Shown here in pieces: positions 46,459 through 54,578 of a stretch of DNA of 64,000 nucleotides. Position numbers and translations under genes: made by a program. Within the stretch, counting starts at the first letter, position 1. The number at the start of each line of letters is the position of its first letter. Origin of the DNA: Mesobacillus harenae (GTDB taxonomy: Bacteria > Bacillota > Bacilli > Bacillales > Cytobacillaceae); assembly GCF_013343715.1 (NCBI RefSeq), contig NZ_JABUNR010000025.1, forward strand, positions 1 to 64,000, in the 5' to 3' direction. The notes beneath the pieces are model-generated. The model had not been told where the DNA came from, did no database searches, and saw nothing but the letters and a program-made list of their open reading frames with translations.

Positions 46459-46479
46459 CGTGTTGTGTACACGTTTTTT
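46459..46479 (+). terminator. Terminator/attenuator upstream of rimP
   Basis: CGTGT (46459-46463) pairs with ACACG (46469-46473), loop TGTGT, then six T. The strong GAAA-capped hairpin at 46435-46458 ends directly before it. Tandem hairpins could be the end of polC mRNA or a leader attenuator of the rimP-nusA operon. Confidence 0.6.
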
Positions 46480-46547
46480 CTTGAAATTAACTTTTCCTGG
46501 TAAAAGATGAAACAGAGCATAAAGAAAATAGTTAAAGGAGGGATATT

Positions 46548-47018
46548 ATGAGCAAAGTGACTGAAGTGGTTGAGGAATTAGTCACTCCAATCTTAACTGA
46601 AAACGGCTTGGAATTAGTGGACATCGAATACGCTAAAGAAGGCAGAGACTGGTTTCTTCGCGTTTTCATAGATAAGGATAATGGTATCGATATCGAGGAA
46701 TGCGGAATAGTCAGCGAGAGGCTCAGTGAAAAGCTTGATGAGATGGATCCTATTCCCCACAACTACTTTTTAGAGGTTTCTTCTCCAGGAGCGGAACGTC
46801 CGCTTAAGAAAGAAAAGGATTACCACAAAGCAATTGGCAAGAATGTGTTTGTTAAAACCTATGAACCGATTGATGGTGAGAAAGCATTTGAAGGAACTTT
46901 AACAAAATTTGATGGCCAGGTTGTGACCATCGATGTAAAGGTGAAAACTCGTACAAAAACGGTCGAGATCCCTCTTGAAAAAGTTGCCAGTGCGAGACTT
47001 GCTGTTACATTTTCGTAA
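46548..47018 (+). CDS. rimP: Ribosome maturation factor RimP (YlxS)
   Basis: Needed for 30S maturation. 156 residues with ELVDIEYAKEGRDWFLRVFIDKD and NYFLEVSSPGAERPLKKEKDY. AAAGGAGGG precedes the ATG. First gene of the nusA-infB cluster, as in most bacteria. Confidence 0.96.
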   Translation: MSKVTEVVEELVTPILTENGLELVDIEYAKEGRDWFLRVFIDKDNGIDIEECGIVSERLSEKLDEMDPIPHNYFLEVSSPGAERPLKKEKDYHKAIGKNVFVKTYEPIDGEKAFEGTLTKFDGQVVTIDVKVKTRTKTVEIPLEKVASARLAVTFS

Positions 47019-47172
47019 GGACCCGGGCTGAAGAAGCCCATTTTATTTATCCGGAAGTTTTTTAGCTATGAAGCCGGGTGATTAAAAACGGCCTCAAACT
47101 CCGGTCTAGAACAGGTTGCTTTCATCATACATGCATGTTTTGCAATTTTAATAAAAGGGGGATATGAAACTA

Positions 47173-48282
47173 ATGAGCAGTGAACTATTGGATGCTCTAA
47201 CAGTGCTTGAAAAAGAGAAAGGCATCTCAAGAGATATACTGATTGATGCTATTGAGGCTGCACTCATTTCTGCTTACCGCCGAAATTTTAATCAAGCGCA
47301 AAATGTGCGGATTGATTTGAATCTTGAAAGCGGATCGATGCGTGTATTTGCTAGAAAAGAGGTAGTTGAAGAGGTATTTGACCCTCGGTTAGAAATTTCC
47401 ATTGAGGAAGCAAAGAACATGAATCCCAACTACCGGGTAGAAGATGTTGTAGAGCTTGAAGTAACGCCAAAAGACTTCGGCCGAATTGCTGCTCAAACTG
47501 CAAAGCAGGTAGTGACACAACGTGTCCGCGAAGCAGAAAGAGGAATCATTTATTCTGAGTTTATTGACCGCGAAGAGGATATCATGACAGGTATTGTTCA
47601 GCGCCAGGATCCTAAATTCATTTATGTAAGCCTTGGGAAAATCGAAGCTATTTTACCGGCTAATGAGCAAATGCCGAATGAAAGATATAAGCCTCATGAC
47701 CGAATTAAAGTCTTTTTAACCAAAGTGGAGAAGACAACTAAAGGTCCCCAAATTTATGTATCAAGAACCCATCCTGGACTTCTGAAAAGATTGTTCGAGA
47801 TAGAAGTTCCTGAAATCTATGATGGTACTGTTGAAATAAAGTCTGTGGCTCGTGAAGCAGGCGACCGTTCGAAAATTTCCGTTTACTCAGATAACGCTGA
47901 AGTGGATCCAGTAGGTTCTTGCGTAGGCCCTAAAGGAACAAGAGTCCAGGCTGTTGTGAACGAGCTTAAGGGTGAAAAGATCGATATCGTAAAATGGTCT
48001 GAAGATCCAGTTGTGTTTGTTGCAAACGCGTTAAGCCCTTCAAAGGTGCTTGATGTTATTGTAAGCGAAGGTGAGAAAGCTACAACCGTTATTGTCCCTG
48101 ATTACCAGCTTTCACTGGCGATAGGGAAACGAGGGCAAAATGCTCGTCTGGCTGCGAAGCTTACAGGCTGGAAGATCGATATAAAGTCTGAAACAGATGC
48201 CAGGGAAGCAGGCATTTTTCCGCGTGTGGAGAGCGGTTTTGAGGCAGACAATGAAGAAAACGAAGATCAGGACTTTGAATAG
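47173..48282 (+). CDS. nusA: Transcription termination/antitermination factor NusA
   Basis: Binds RNA polymerase, promotes pausing and hairpin termination. 369 residues: N-terminal polymerase-binding domain, S1 domain (EDIMTGIVQRQDPKFIYVSLG), KH1 (GSCVGPKGTRVQAVVNEL) and KH2 (LAIGKRGQNARLAAKLTGW), with an acidic tail. ATG 47164 is in frame but abuts GGGGG at 47157-47161; ATG 47173 gives the canonical MSSELLDAL start. Confidence 0.97.
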   Translation: MSSELLDALTVLEKEKGISRDILIDAIEAALISAYRRNFNQAQNVRIDLNLESGSMRVFARKEVVEEVFDPRLEISIEEAKNMNPNYRVEDVVELEVTPKDFGRIAAQTAKQVVTQRVREAERGIIYSEFIDREEDIMTGIVQRQDPKFIYVSLGKIEAILPANEQMPNERYKPHDRIKVFLTKVEKTTKGPQIYVSRTHPGLLKRLFEIEVPEIYDGTVEIKSVAREAGDRSKISVYSDNAEVDPVGSCVGPKGTRVQAVVNELKGEKIDIVKWSEDPVVFVANALSPSKVLDVIVSEGEKATTVIVPDYQLSLAIGKRGQNARLAAKLTGWKIDIKSETDAREAGIFPRVESGFEADNEENEDQDFE

Positions 48283-48292
48283 GGAGGAGTGA

Positions 48293-48580
48293 ATGGTTGT
48301 GAACAATCGTAAAAAAGTTCCGTTGCGAAAGTGTGTGGCAACTGGTGAAATGAAACCAAAAAAAGAACTCGTTCGCATCGTTCGCTCTAAAGAAGGAGAA
48401 GTATCCATTGATCTAACAGGCAAAAAATCTGGTAGAGGTGCCTATCTTTCAAAGGATACGGATGCCATCCTGCTTGCTAAAAAAAGAAAAATTTTAGCAA
48501 ATCAGTTACAAGTATCAATAGATGATTCAATATACGATGAGCTCCTCGAGCTCATTGAAAAGGAGAAACGACTATCCTGA
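48293..48580 (+). CDS. ylxR: YlxR family RNA-binding protein
   Basis: 95 residues with the YlxR core (VPLRKCVATGEMKPKKELVRIVR, GKKSGRGAYLSKD). In B. subtilis YlxR (RnpM) has been described as a modulator of RNase P; role here is by homology. AGGGAGGAG lies upstream; ATG 48293 and GTG 48299 are both usable starts. Overlaps ylxQ by one base. Confidence 0.92.
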   Translation: MVVNNRKKVPLRKCVATGEMKPKKELVRIVRSKEGEVSIDLTGKKSGRGAYLSKDTDAILLAKKRKILANQLQVSIDDSIYDELLELIEKEKRLS

Positions 48581-48882
48581 TGAATGCAAATCAATGGATG
48601 TCATTGCTTGGCTTAGCCAATCGAGCACGCAAACTAATATCTGGAGAAGAGCTTTCCGTTAAGGAAATCAGAAGCGGCAAAGCAAAGCTCGTTATTCTGT
48701 CAGCGGATGCATCCGCCAACACTACTAAGAAAATCACAGATAAATGTAATTCCTATCAAGTTCCGTACAGAATGGTTGAAAACCGGTACGAGCTCGGCCG
48801 AGCAATCGGAAAAGATGCCCGCGTTGTCGTCGCTTTATTGGATGATGGATTTGCAAAAAAGATGTTGACGTTGCTCGATTAA
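48580..48882 (+). CDS. ylxQ: L7Ae-family ribosomal-like protein YlxQ
   Basis: 100 residues of the L7Ae/L30e fold, a K-turn RNA binder (LGLANRARKLISGEELSVKEI, KAKLVILSADASANTTKKI). Start overlaps the ylxR stop (TGATG). In the nusA-infB operon of Firmicutes; the cellular target is not settled. Confidence 0.92.
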   Translation: MNANQWMSLLGLANRARKLISGEELSVKEIRSGKAKLVILSADASANTTKKITDKCNSYQVPYRMVENRYELGRAIGKDARVVVALLDDGFAKKMLTLLD

Positions 48883-48901
48883 TTCTAGCGGGGGTGAAAA
48901 T

Positions 48902-51208
48902 ATGAGTAAAACACGTGTGTACGAATATGCAAAAAAACATAACGTTCCAAGTAAAGATGTAATTACAAAATTAAAAGAAATGAACATTGAGGTTTCCAAT
49001 CATATGACAGCAATTGAGGCTGACACAGTAAAAAAGTTGGATGCTACCTTCAGTAAAAAAGACGAAAAGCAACCGCAAAACAATCAATCAAGACCACAGC
49101 AGCAGCGTCCACAAAACTCTGGCCAAAACCAGCAGCGCTCTGGACAAGGATCAAAGCCTGGCAGCGGGCAACAGCAAAGGCCGCAAAACCAGCAAGGCCA
49201 AGCTAGACCTAAGCCAGCTTCAGATAATCGGCCTGCAGCTAACAGCACTGCTTCAACTGCCAATAATGCTTCAACCAACAAAGACGGCAAGCCTAAAAAG
49301 GTATTTACGAACAATGCTGTTGCCGGCAGAAGCAACAATAATAACCGCGGCAATAACCGCAATAATAATTTTAATAAATCAAAGCCTAACAATAATCGCG
49401 GGAAACAAAATCAGAATCGTGCCTCCCAGCCACCGCAAGTTCGTAAAGAAAAAGAACTTCCTGCAAAAATTACCTTCAGTGAATCTCTTACGGTTGCGGA
49501 GCTTGCTAAAAAGCTTTACCGCGAACCTTCAGAAATCATCAAAAAGTTATTTATGCTCGGCGTTATGGCCACAATCAACCAAGAGCTTGATAAGGATGCG
49601 ATTGAACTAATCGCAACTGACTATGGAGTTGAGGTTGAAGAAGAAATTTTAATCGATACCACTGACCTGGAAGTATATTTCACTGAAGACGAAGCTGCAG
49701 ATATGATAGAGCGTCCTTCAGTTGTTACGATCATGGGACACGTTGACCATGGTAAAACAACCTTGCTTGACTCAATTCGCCATACTAAGGTGACTGCAGG
49801 AGAAGCAGGTGGAATTACCCAGCATATCGGAGCGTATCAGGTAGAAGATAAAGGCAAAAAAATTACTTTCCTTGATACACCAGGCCATGCTGCTTTTACA
49901 ACAATGCGTGCCCGTGGTGCTAAAATCACAGACATAACGATCCTTGTTGTCGCAGCAGATGATGGTGTTATGCCGCAAACGGTTGAAGCAATCAACCATG
50001 CGAAAGCAGCGGAAGTGCCAATTATTGTCGCTGTGAATAAAATGGATAAACCGGGTGCTAATCCAGACCGTGTTATGCAGGAACTTTCCGATCATGGCTT
50101 GGTGCCGGAAGCGTGGGGCGGAGAAACGATCTTTGTTCCTATCTCAGCTTTAAAAGGTGATGGAATTGACAGCTTGCTAGAAATGATTCTCCTTGTAGGC
50201 GAAGTGGAAGAATACAAAGCAAACCCTAACAGGAATGCAGTTGGAACAGTAATTGAAGCCCAACTAGATAAAGGCCGCGGATCCGCTGCAACATTGCTTG
50301 TACAGAATGGTACACTAAAAGTGGGTGACCCAATCGTTGTAGGGAATACATTTGGACGTGTCCGTGCAATGGTAAGTGACTTAGGCCGCCGTGTGAAGGA
50401 AGCTGGCCCTTCAACTCCTGTGGAAATCACTGGATTGAATGATGTTCCGCTTGCCGGAGACCGCTTTGTCGTATTCAAAGATGAAAAAACTGCCCGCCAA
50501 GTCGGTGAGGCCCGTTATTCATTGGCGCTGCAGGCACAAAGAAGTGAAAAAGCGCGTGTAAGTCTTGATAACTTGTTTGAACACATGAAACAAGGGGAAA
50601 TGAAAGACTTAAATCTAATTGTTAAAGCCGATGTACAAGGTTCAGTTGAGGCACTTGCTGCAGCCTTACAGAAACTGGATGTTGAAGGTGTAAATGTCCG
50701 AATTATTCATACCGGGGTTGGCGCAATTAATGAATCAGACATTACGCTTGCTGCTGCATCTAACGCCATTGTTATTGGATTTAACGTTCGTCCTGATAAT
50801 AATGCGAAGCGAGCTGCAGATTCTGAAAGTGTTGATATTCGATTGCACCGAATCATTTATAAGGTAATTGAAGAAATTGAATCAGCTATGAAGGGGATGC
50901 TTGATCCTGAATTCCAAGAGAAAATAATTGGTCAAGCAGAAGTGCGTCAAACCTTTAAAGTATCCAAAATTGGAACGATTGCTGGGTCTTATGTTACTGA
51001 AGGAAAAATCACTCGTGATAGCGGTATCCGCTTAATTCGCGACGGCATCGTAATATTTGAAGGAGTAATTGACGACCTGAAACGCTTCAAAGATGACGCG
51101 AAGGAAGTCGCACAAGGCTACGAATGCGGAATTACCATTAAAAACTTCAAGGATGTCAAGGAAGGCGACGTAATTGAAGCATATATCATGGAAGAAGTGG
51201 AACGTTAA
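48902..51208 (+). CDS. infB: Translation initiation factor IF-2
   Basis: GTPase that brings initiator tRNA to the 30S subunit. 768 residues: N-terminal IF2N helix domain, a low-complexity Asn/Gln/Arg-rich stretch about 55-180, second IF2N, then the GTPase with G1 GHVDHGKT at 279-286, DTPGHAAF and NKMDKPG, and domains II-IV. GGGGGTG precedes the ATG. Confidence 0.98.
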   Translation: MSKTRVYEYAKKHNVPSKDVITKLKEMNIEVSNHMTAIEADTVKKLDATFSKKDEKQPQNNQSRPQQQRPQNSGQNQQRSGQGSKPGSGQQQRPQNQQGQARPKPASDNRPAANSTASTANNASTNKDGKPKKVFTNNAVAGRSNNNNRGNNRNNNFNKSKPNNNRGKQNQNRASQPPQVRKEKELPAKITFSESLTVAELAKKLYREPSEIIKKLFMLGVMATINQELDKDAIELIATDYGVEVEEEILIDTTDLEVYFTEDEAADMIERPSVVTIMGHVDHGKTTLLDSIRHTKVTAGEAGGITQHIGAYQVEDKGKKITFLDTPGHAAFTTMRARGAKITDITILVVAADDGVMPQTVEAINHAKAAEVPIIVAVNKMDKPGANPDRVMQELSDHGLVPEAWGGETIFVPISALKGDGIDSLLEMILLVGEVEEYKANPNRNAVGTVIEAQLDKGRGSAATLLVQNGTLKVGDPIVVGNTFGRVRAMVSDLGRRVKEAGPSTPVEITGLNDVPLAGDRFVVFKDEKTARQVGEARYSLALQAQRSEKARVSLDNLFEHMKQGEMKDLNLIVKADVQGSVEALAAALQKLDVEGVNVRIIHTGVGAINESDITLAAASNAIVIGFNVRPDNNAKRAADSESVDIRLHRIIYKVIEEIESAMKGMLDPEFQEKIIGQAEVRQTFKVSKIGTIAGSYVTEGKITRDSGIRLIRDGIVIFEGVIDDLKRFKDDAKEVAQGYECGITIKNFKDVKEGDVIEAYIMEEVER

Positions 51209-51490
51209 ATGGTAATCGGCCTAGCTGCATGTGAATGTATGATTTATAATGCACATTCCCTAAAAGACAAACGGGCCGTCTTACAGCGTATCACTACCCG
51301 CTTGAAGCAAAAGTATAATGTTTCAGTTGCGGAAGTTGAGTTTCAGGATGCCTGGCAACGGACGAAAATAGCGATAGCAGCTGTTTCGTCTGTACAGGTA
51401 GCTGCTGAGAGAGAATTACAGCACGCTTTAAAGCTGATTGATTCTTTTCCGGAAATTGAACGGACGATCACCGAAATAGAGTGGCTTTAA
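51209..51490 (+). CDS. ylxP: DUF503 family protein YlxP
   Basis: 93 residues, ferredoxin-like fold (AHSLKDKRAVLQRITTRLKQKYNVSVAEV). Starts at the base after the infB stop, so it is likely translationally coupled. Function unknown; a link to ribosome assembly is suggested only by its neighbours. Overlaps the in-frame upstream region of rbfA. Confidence 0.92.
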   Translation: MVIGLAACECMIYNAHSLKDKRAVLQRITTRLKQKYNVSVAEVEFQDAWQRTKIAIAAVSSVQVAAERELQHALKLIDSFPEIERTITEIEWL

Positions 51491-51507
51491 TAGACGAGGT
51501 GATAGAG

Positions 51508-51879
51508 ATGAGCCATAGAGCAAACCGTGTTGGAGAACAAATGAAAAAAGAACTGAGCGAAATAATCGGCCGGAAAATCAAGGATCCTAGGATCGGTTTT
51601 GTGACCGTTACAGATGTTCAGGTGACAGGTGACCTTCAGCAGGCAAAAGTGTATATCTCCGTTTTAGGCGGCGATAATCAAAAAGAAAACACACTAAAAG
51701 GCTTAGCAAAGGCGAAGGGCTTCATACGCACAGAATTAGGTCAGCGTATCAGGCTTAGAAAAACACCAGAAATTATTTTCGAATTCGATGAATCTCTTGA
51801 ATATGGTAATCGGATTAATACATTGCTGCATGATCTTCAATCCGATGAAAAAAATCAGGAGAAAGAAAACGACGAATAA
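51508..51879 (+). CDS. rbfA: Ribosome-binding factor A
   Basis: 30S maturation factor with a KH-like fold. 123 residues (RVGEQMKKELSEIIGRKIKDPRIGFVTVTDV). GTG 51481 in frame lies inside ylxP; GAGGTGAT at 51496-51503 serves ATG 51508, which begins at MSHRANRVG, the family start. Confidence 0.96.
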   Translation: MSHRANRVGEQMKKELSEIIGRKIKDPRIGFVTVTDVQVTGDLQQAKVYISVLGGDNQKENTLKGLAKAKGFIRTELGQRIRLRKTPEIIFEFDESLEYGNRINTLLHDLQSDEKNQEKENDE

Positions 51880-51911
51880 AGTGGATAGACAATTGTCTAT
51901 CCACTTTTTTT
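51878..51911 (+). terminator. Terminator between rbfA and truB
   Basis: Perfect 15-base palindrome (51878-51892 with 51893-51907) that runs into a T tract. It would split the nusA-rbfA unit from truB-ribF. Confidence 0.85.
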
Positions 51912-51983
51912 AGAAAAAATAGGGCTAAAGCTGGTCTGTTGACCTAGGCTTTAGCCATAAAAGTATTCTTGGAGGTTAATGTG

Positions 51984-52901
51984 ATGGAAGGGATTTTACC
52001 ACTTTTTAAGCCTGCTGGACTCACATCCCACGATTGTGTTTTCAAACTCAGAAAGATTCTTAGAACTAAAAAAATTGGCCATACGGGAACACTAGATCCA
52101 GATGTCACAGGTGTCTTGCCCATTTGTATCGGCCGAGCTACAAAAATTGCAGAATACATAACAAATGCTGGTAAGGTTTACGAAGGAGAAGCGACAATTG
52201 GTTTTTCCACTACCACGGAAGACGCATCTGGTGACATCGTTGACAAAAAAAAGGTTGAAACGGCCATTTCAGTGGACCAAATTTTAAAGGTTCTTGAGTC
52301 CCTGACTGGTGAAATTGAACAAACGCCGCCGATGTTTTCAGCTGTCAAAGTTAATGGGAAGCGTCTATATGAATATGCACGGCAAGGAATCGAAGTGGAA
52401 AGACCAACGAGGAAGGTCACTATATATTCAATTAGCCTAATTGAGGGTTCACTTATTGCAACAGAGGAGACTGTGTCTTTTCGTTTCAGAGTCGCCTGCA
52501 GCAAAGGTACGTACATTAGGACGCTAGCCGTCATGATTGGCGAGCGGCTAGGCTATCCAGCTCATATGTCGCATCTTGTCCGCGTCCAATCCGCCGAGTT
52601 TACATTAGAAGACTGTTTTTCATTTGAACAGATCGAAAAGATGGCAGAAGAAGGCTCCATTCAATCCTTTTTGCGGCCAATCGAAGAAGGGCTTTTGAAT
52701 TTGCCGAAATACACAATTAATGATAAAGTAGCAGAGAAAATAAAAAACGGGGCAGTCCTGCAAATGCCCGCAGAATTAGCGGATTTTGATGAACCAATCG
52801 TGGTAGAAACATCCGCTGGTAATGCGTTGGCAATATATCAAAAGCATCCTCGTAAGGCTGGTTTACTTAAACCAGTAAAGGTATTGAGGAACGAGCAGTA
52901 G
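51984..52901 (+). CDS. truB: tRNA pseudouridine-55 synthase
   Basis: Modifies U55 in the T loop of tRNA. 305 residues; catalytic D38 in GHTGTLDPDVTGVLP, plus a PUA-like C terminus. GGAGGT at 51971-51976 serves ATG 51984; an upstream TTG in frame overlaps that site. Confidence 0.97.
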   Translation: MEGILPLFKPAGLTSHDCVFKLRKILRTKKIGHTGTLDPDVTGVLPICIGRATKIAEYITNAGKVYEGEATIGFSTTTEDASGDIVDKKKVETAISVDQILKVLESLTGEIEQTPPMFSAVKVNGKRLYEYARQGIEVERPTRKVTIYSISLIEGSLIATEETVSFRFRVACSKGTYIRTLAVMIGERLGYPAHMSHLVRVQSAEFTLEDCFSFEQIEKMAEEGSIQSFLRPIEEGLLNLPKYTINDKVAEKIKNGAVLQMPAELADFDEPIVVETSAGNALAIYQKHPRKAGLLKPVKVLRNEQ

Positions 52902-52933
52902 ATTGTGTGTTATTGGAAAAGGTGAGTATCAGC

Positions 52934-53884
52934 GTGGAATTGGTTAGAATCAATTATCCCCATTCATATACAAGTAAAGATTTTCCGCCACTGGCCTTAG
53001 CTCTTGGCTATTTCGACGGTGTCCACCTGGGCCATCAGCAGGTGATTGCAGAAGCACAGGCCTCTGCTCAATCCAAAGGCTTAAGGTCCGCGGTAATGAC
53101 CTTTGATCCCCATCCATCTGTTGTGCTGGGCAAAACTAACCAGCAGCTAGATGCGATCACCCCTCTTTCGGAGAAGATCCATGTGATGGAAGGGCTTGGA
53201 ATCGATTATTTATTCATTGTTCATTTTACTCAGGAATTTTCAAGTCTCCTCCCTCAGGAGTTTATAGACAAATTTATTATTGGACTTAATGTCAAGCATG
53301 TAGTTGCCGGTTTTGACTACCGATATGGAAAAATGGGGAAAGGAACGATGGAAACCTTACCGTTTCATTCTAGAGATCTATTTAGCTATACCGTAGTGCC
53401 GAAGCTTGAAACGGGTGGTGAAAAGGTCAGTTCAACCTTAATCAGGTCCCTTATTCGTCAAGGGACAACCGGCGGGCTTCCAAGCTTGTTGGGCCGATTT
53501 TATACAACCACCGGGATTGTGGTGGGCGGAGATAAACGGGGAAGAACAATTGGCTTTCCGACAGCAAATATCGATCATAGCGAAAATTATATTATTCCTC
53601 CAGTTGGTGTATATGCTGTTAAAGTGCTTGTCAGGGGAACATGGCACAACGGAGTCTGCAACATCGGCTATAAGCCAACCTTTAATAAGGAAAGACCTGA
53701 TGCCCCAACGGTAGAAGTTCATATTTTTGACTTTAACCACGAGATTTACGGAGATGAAGTAACGATCGAATGGCATATTCGGCTGCGGTCGGAACAGAAA
53801 TTTAATGGCATTTCCGAACTGGTTGAACAAATCGACAAAGATAAGCAGGAAGCCCTGTTGTACTTTGAAAAAAACAACTGTTAG
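52934..53884 (+). CDS. ribF: Bifunctional riboflavin kinase/FAD synthetase
   Basis: Makes FMN and FAD from riboflavin; called RibC in B. subtilis. 316 residues: FAD synthetase domain (LGYFDGVHLGHQQVI, MTFDPHPSVVLG) and riboflavin kinase domain (GDKRGRTIGFPTANI, GVCNIGYKPTF). GTG 52907 is in frame, but AAAGGTGAG at about 52918-52926 serves GTG 52934, giving exactly the B. subtilis length. Confidence 0.95.
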   Translation: MELVRINYPHSYTSKDFPPLALALGYFDGVHLGHQQVIAEAQASAQSKGLRSAVMTFDPHPSVVLGKTNQQLDAITPLSEKIHVMEGLGIDYLFIVHFTQEFSSLLPQEFIDKFIIGLNVKHVVAGFDYRYGKMGKGTMETLPFHSRDLFSYTVVPKLETGGEKVSSTLIRSLIRQGTTGGLPSLLGRFYTTTGIVVGGDKRGRTIGFPTANIDHSENYIIPPVGVYAVKVLVRGTWHNGVCNIGYKPTFNKERPDAPTVEVHIFDFNHEIYGDEVTIEWHIRLRSEQKFNGISELVEQIDKDKQEALLYFEKNNC

Positions 53885-53886
53885 AC

Positions 53887-53915
53887 TTGCTTTTTGCCGG
53901 AAAAAGTTGTATTCT
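53887..53915 (+). promoter_or_regulatory. Possible SigA promoter for rpsO
   Basis: TTGCTT, 17-base spacer, TATTCT. It would give a leader of about 85 nucleotides before rpsO, which may carry S15 autoregulatory structure as known in other Firmicutes; the structure was not resolved here. Confidence 0.4.
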
Positions 53916-54007
53916 TAGTAACGTACCAAATCGAACCTTTACTTGGCAAGTCGAATCACCGACGCTTGCTCAGTAACAGGGGATTTATTATCAGGAGGTG
54001 AATACGG

Positions 54008-54277
54008 ATGGCAATCACTAAAGAACGTAAAAATGAACTAATCAGTGAATTCAAAACTCACGACAGTGACACGGGTTCTCCAGAAGTTCAAATCGCTGTC
54101 CTTACTGCAGAAATTAACAGTTTGAACGATCACTTACGCGTTCATAAAAAAGACCACCACTCACGTCGCGGTCTATTAAAAATGGTAGGTAAACGTCGTA
54201 ACCTTTTGACATACCTACGTAACAAAGACGTTTCACGTTACCGTGATCTAATCAACAAGCTTGGTTTACGTCGATAG
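54008..54277 (+). CDS. rpsO: 30S ribosomal protein S15
   Basis: 89 residues, full length, with GSPEVQIAVLTAEINSLNDHL and HSRRGLLKMVGKRRNLL. Binds 16S rRNA early in assembly. AGGAGGTG precedes the ATG. Confidence 0.98.
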   Translation: MAITKERKNELISEFKTHDSDTGSPEVQIAVLTAEINSLNDHLRVHKKDHHSRRGLLKMVGKRRNLLTYLRNKDVSRYRDLINKLGLRR

Positions 54278-54284
54278 TCTACAG

Positions 54285-54308
54285 AAGCGGGATTATTCCC
54301 GCTTTTTT
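54285..54308 (+). terminator. Terminator after rpsO
   Basis: Eight-base-pair GC-rich stem (54285-54292 with 54297-54304), loop TTAT, then a T run. Typical strong terminator after a ribosomal protein gene. Confidence 0.85.
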
Positions 54309-54578
54309 ATTAGGAAAAAAAAGATATAGCCTTTATTCGGTATACATATTCTAAGCAGGCCTTTTTCTGTACATACTATGAGAATAAAAAGCTAAAACCA
54401 GGCGATAACGTCGGAACGGCTTTTAGAGCAGAGTGTTTTGTTTTTACTTAATAAGGTATATTTCCAATAGGGGCATAATGATGCTTTTGTTGAGTTTATA
54501 AAGATGTGATGCAGGGTTGTTGATACAGTGGACAAGCCTGCCTAAAACTGAATCAGGTAGAGAGGGGTTTAAAAACGA
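54309..54578 (+). other. Upstream region of pnp with a leader hairpin
   Basis: No gene. CTAAAACC (54392-54399) can pair with GG-TTTTAG (54418-54426, bulged C at 54420), with an inner CGA/TCG stem. PNPase mRNA leaders are structured in several bacteria; whether this one regulates pnp is unknown. No clear promoter found. Confidence 0.4.

Larger units (their letters stand above)
45770..46547. other. Gap between polC and rimP
   Basis: Holds the 242-bp tandem repeat, then a hairpin with 10-11 base pairs closed by a GAAA tetraloop (46435-46458) and a terminator at 46459-46479. TTGAAA at 46481-46486 has no good -10 partner. No gene seen. Confidence 0.6.

Noticed and set aside
45850..46484. Two overlapping open frames with near-identical proteins after polC
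   Set aside because: They cross the 242-bp tandem repeat and mirror it. No ribosome site and no family resemblance.
49041..49610. Open frame of 189 codons in another frame inside infB
   Set aside because: Overlaps the repetitive Asn/Gln-rich part of infB; low-complexity shadow frame.
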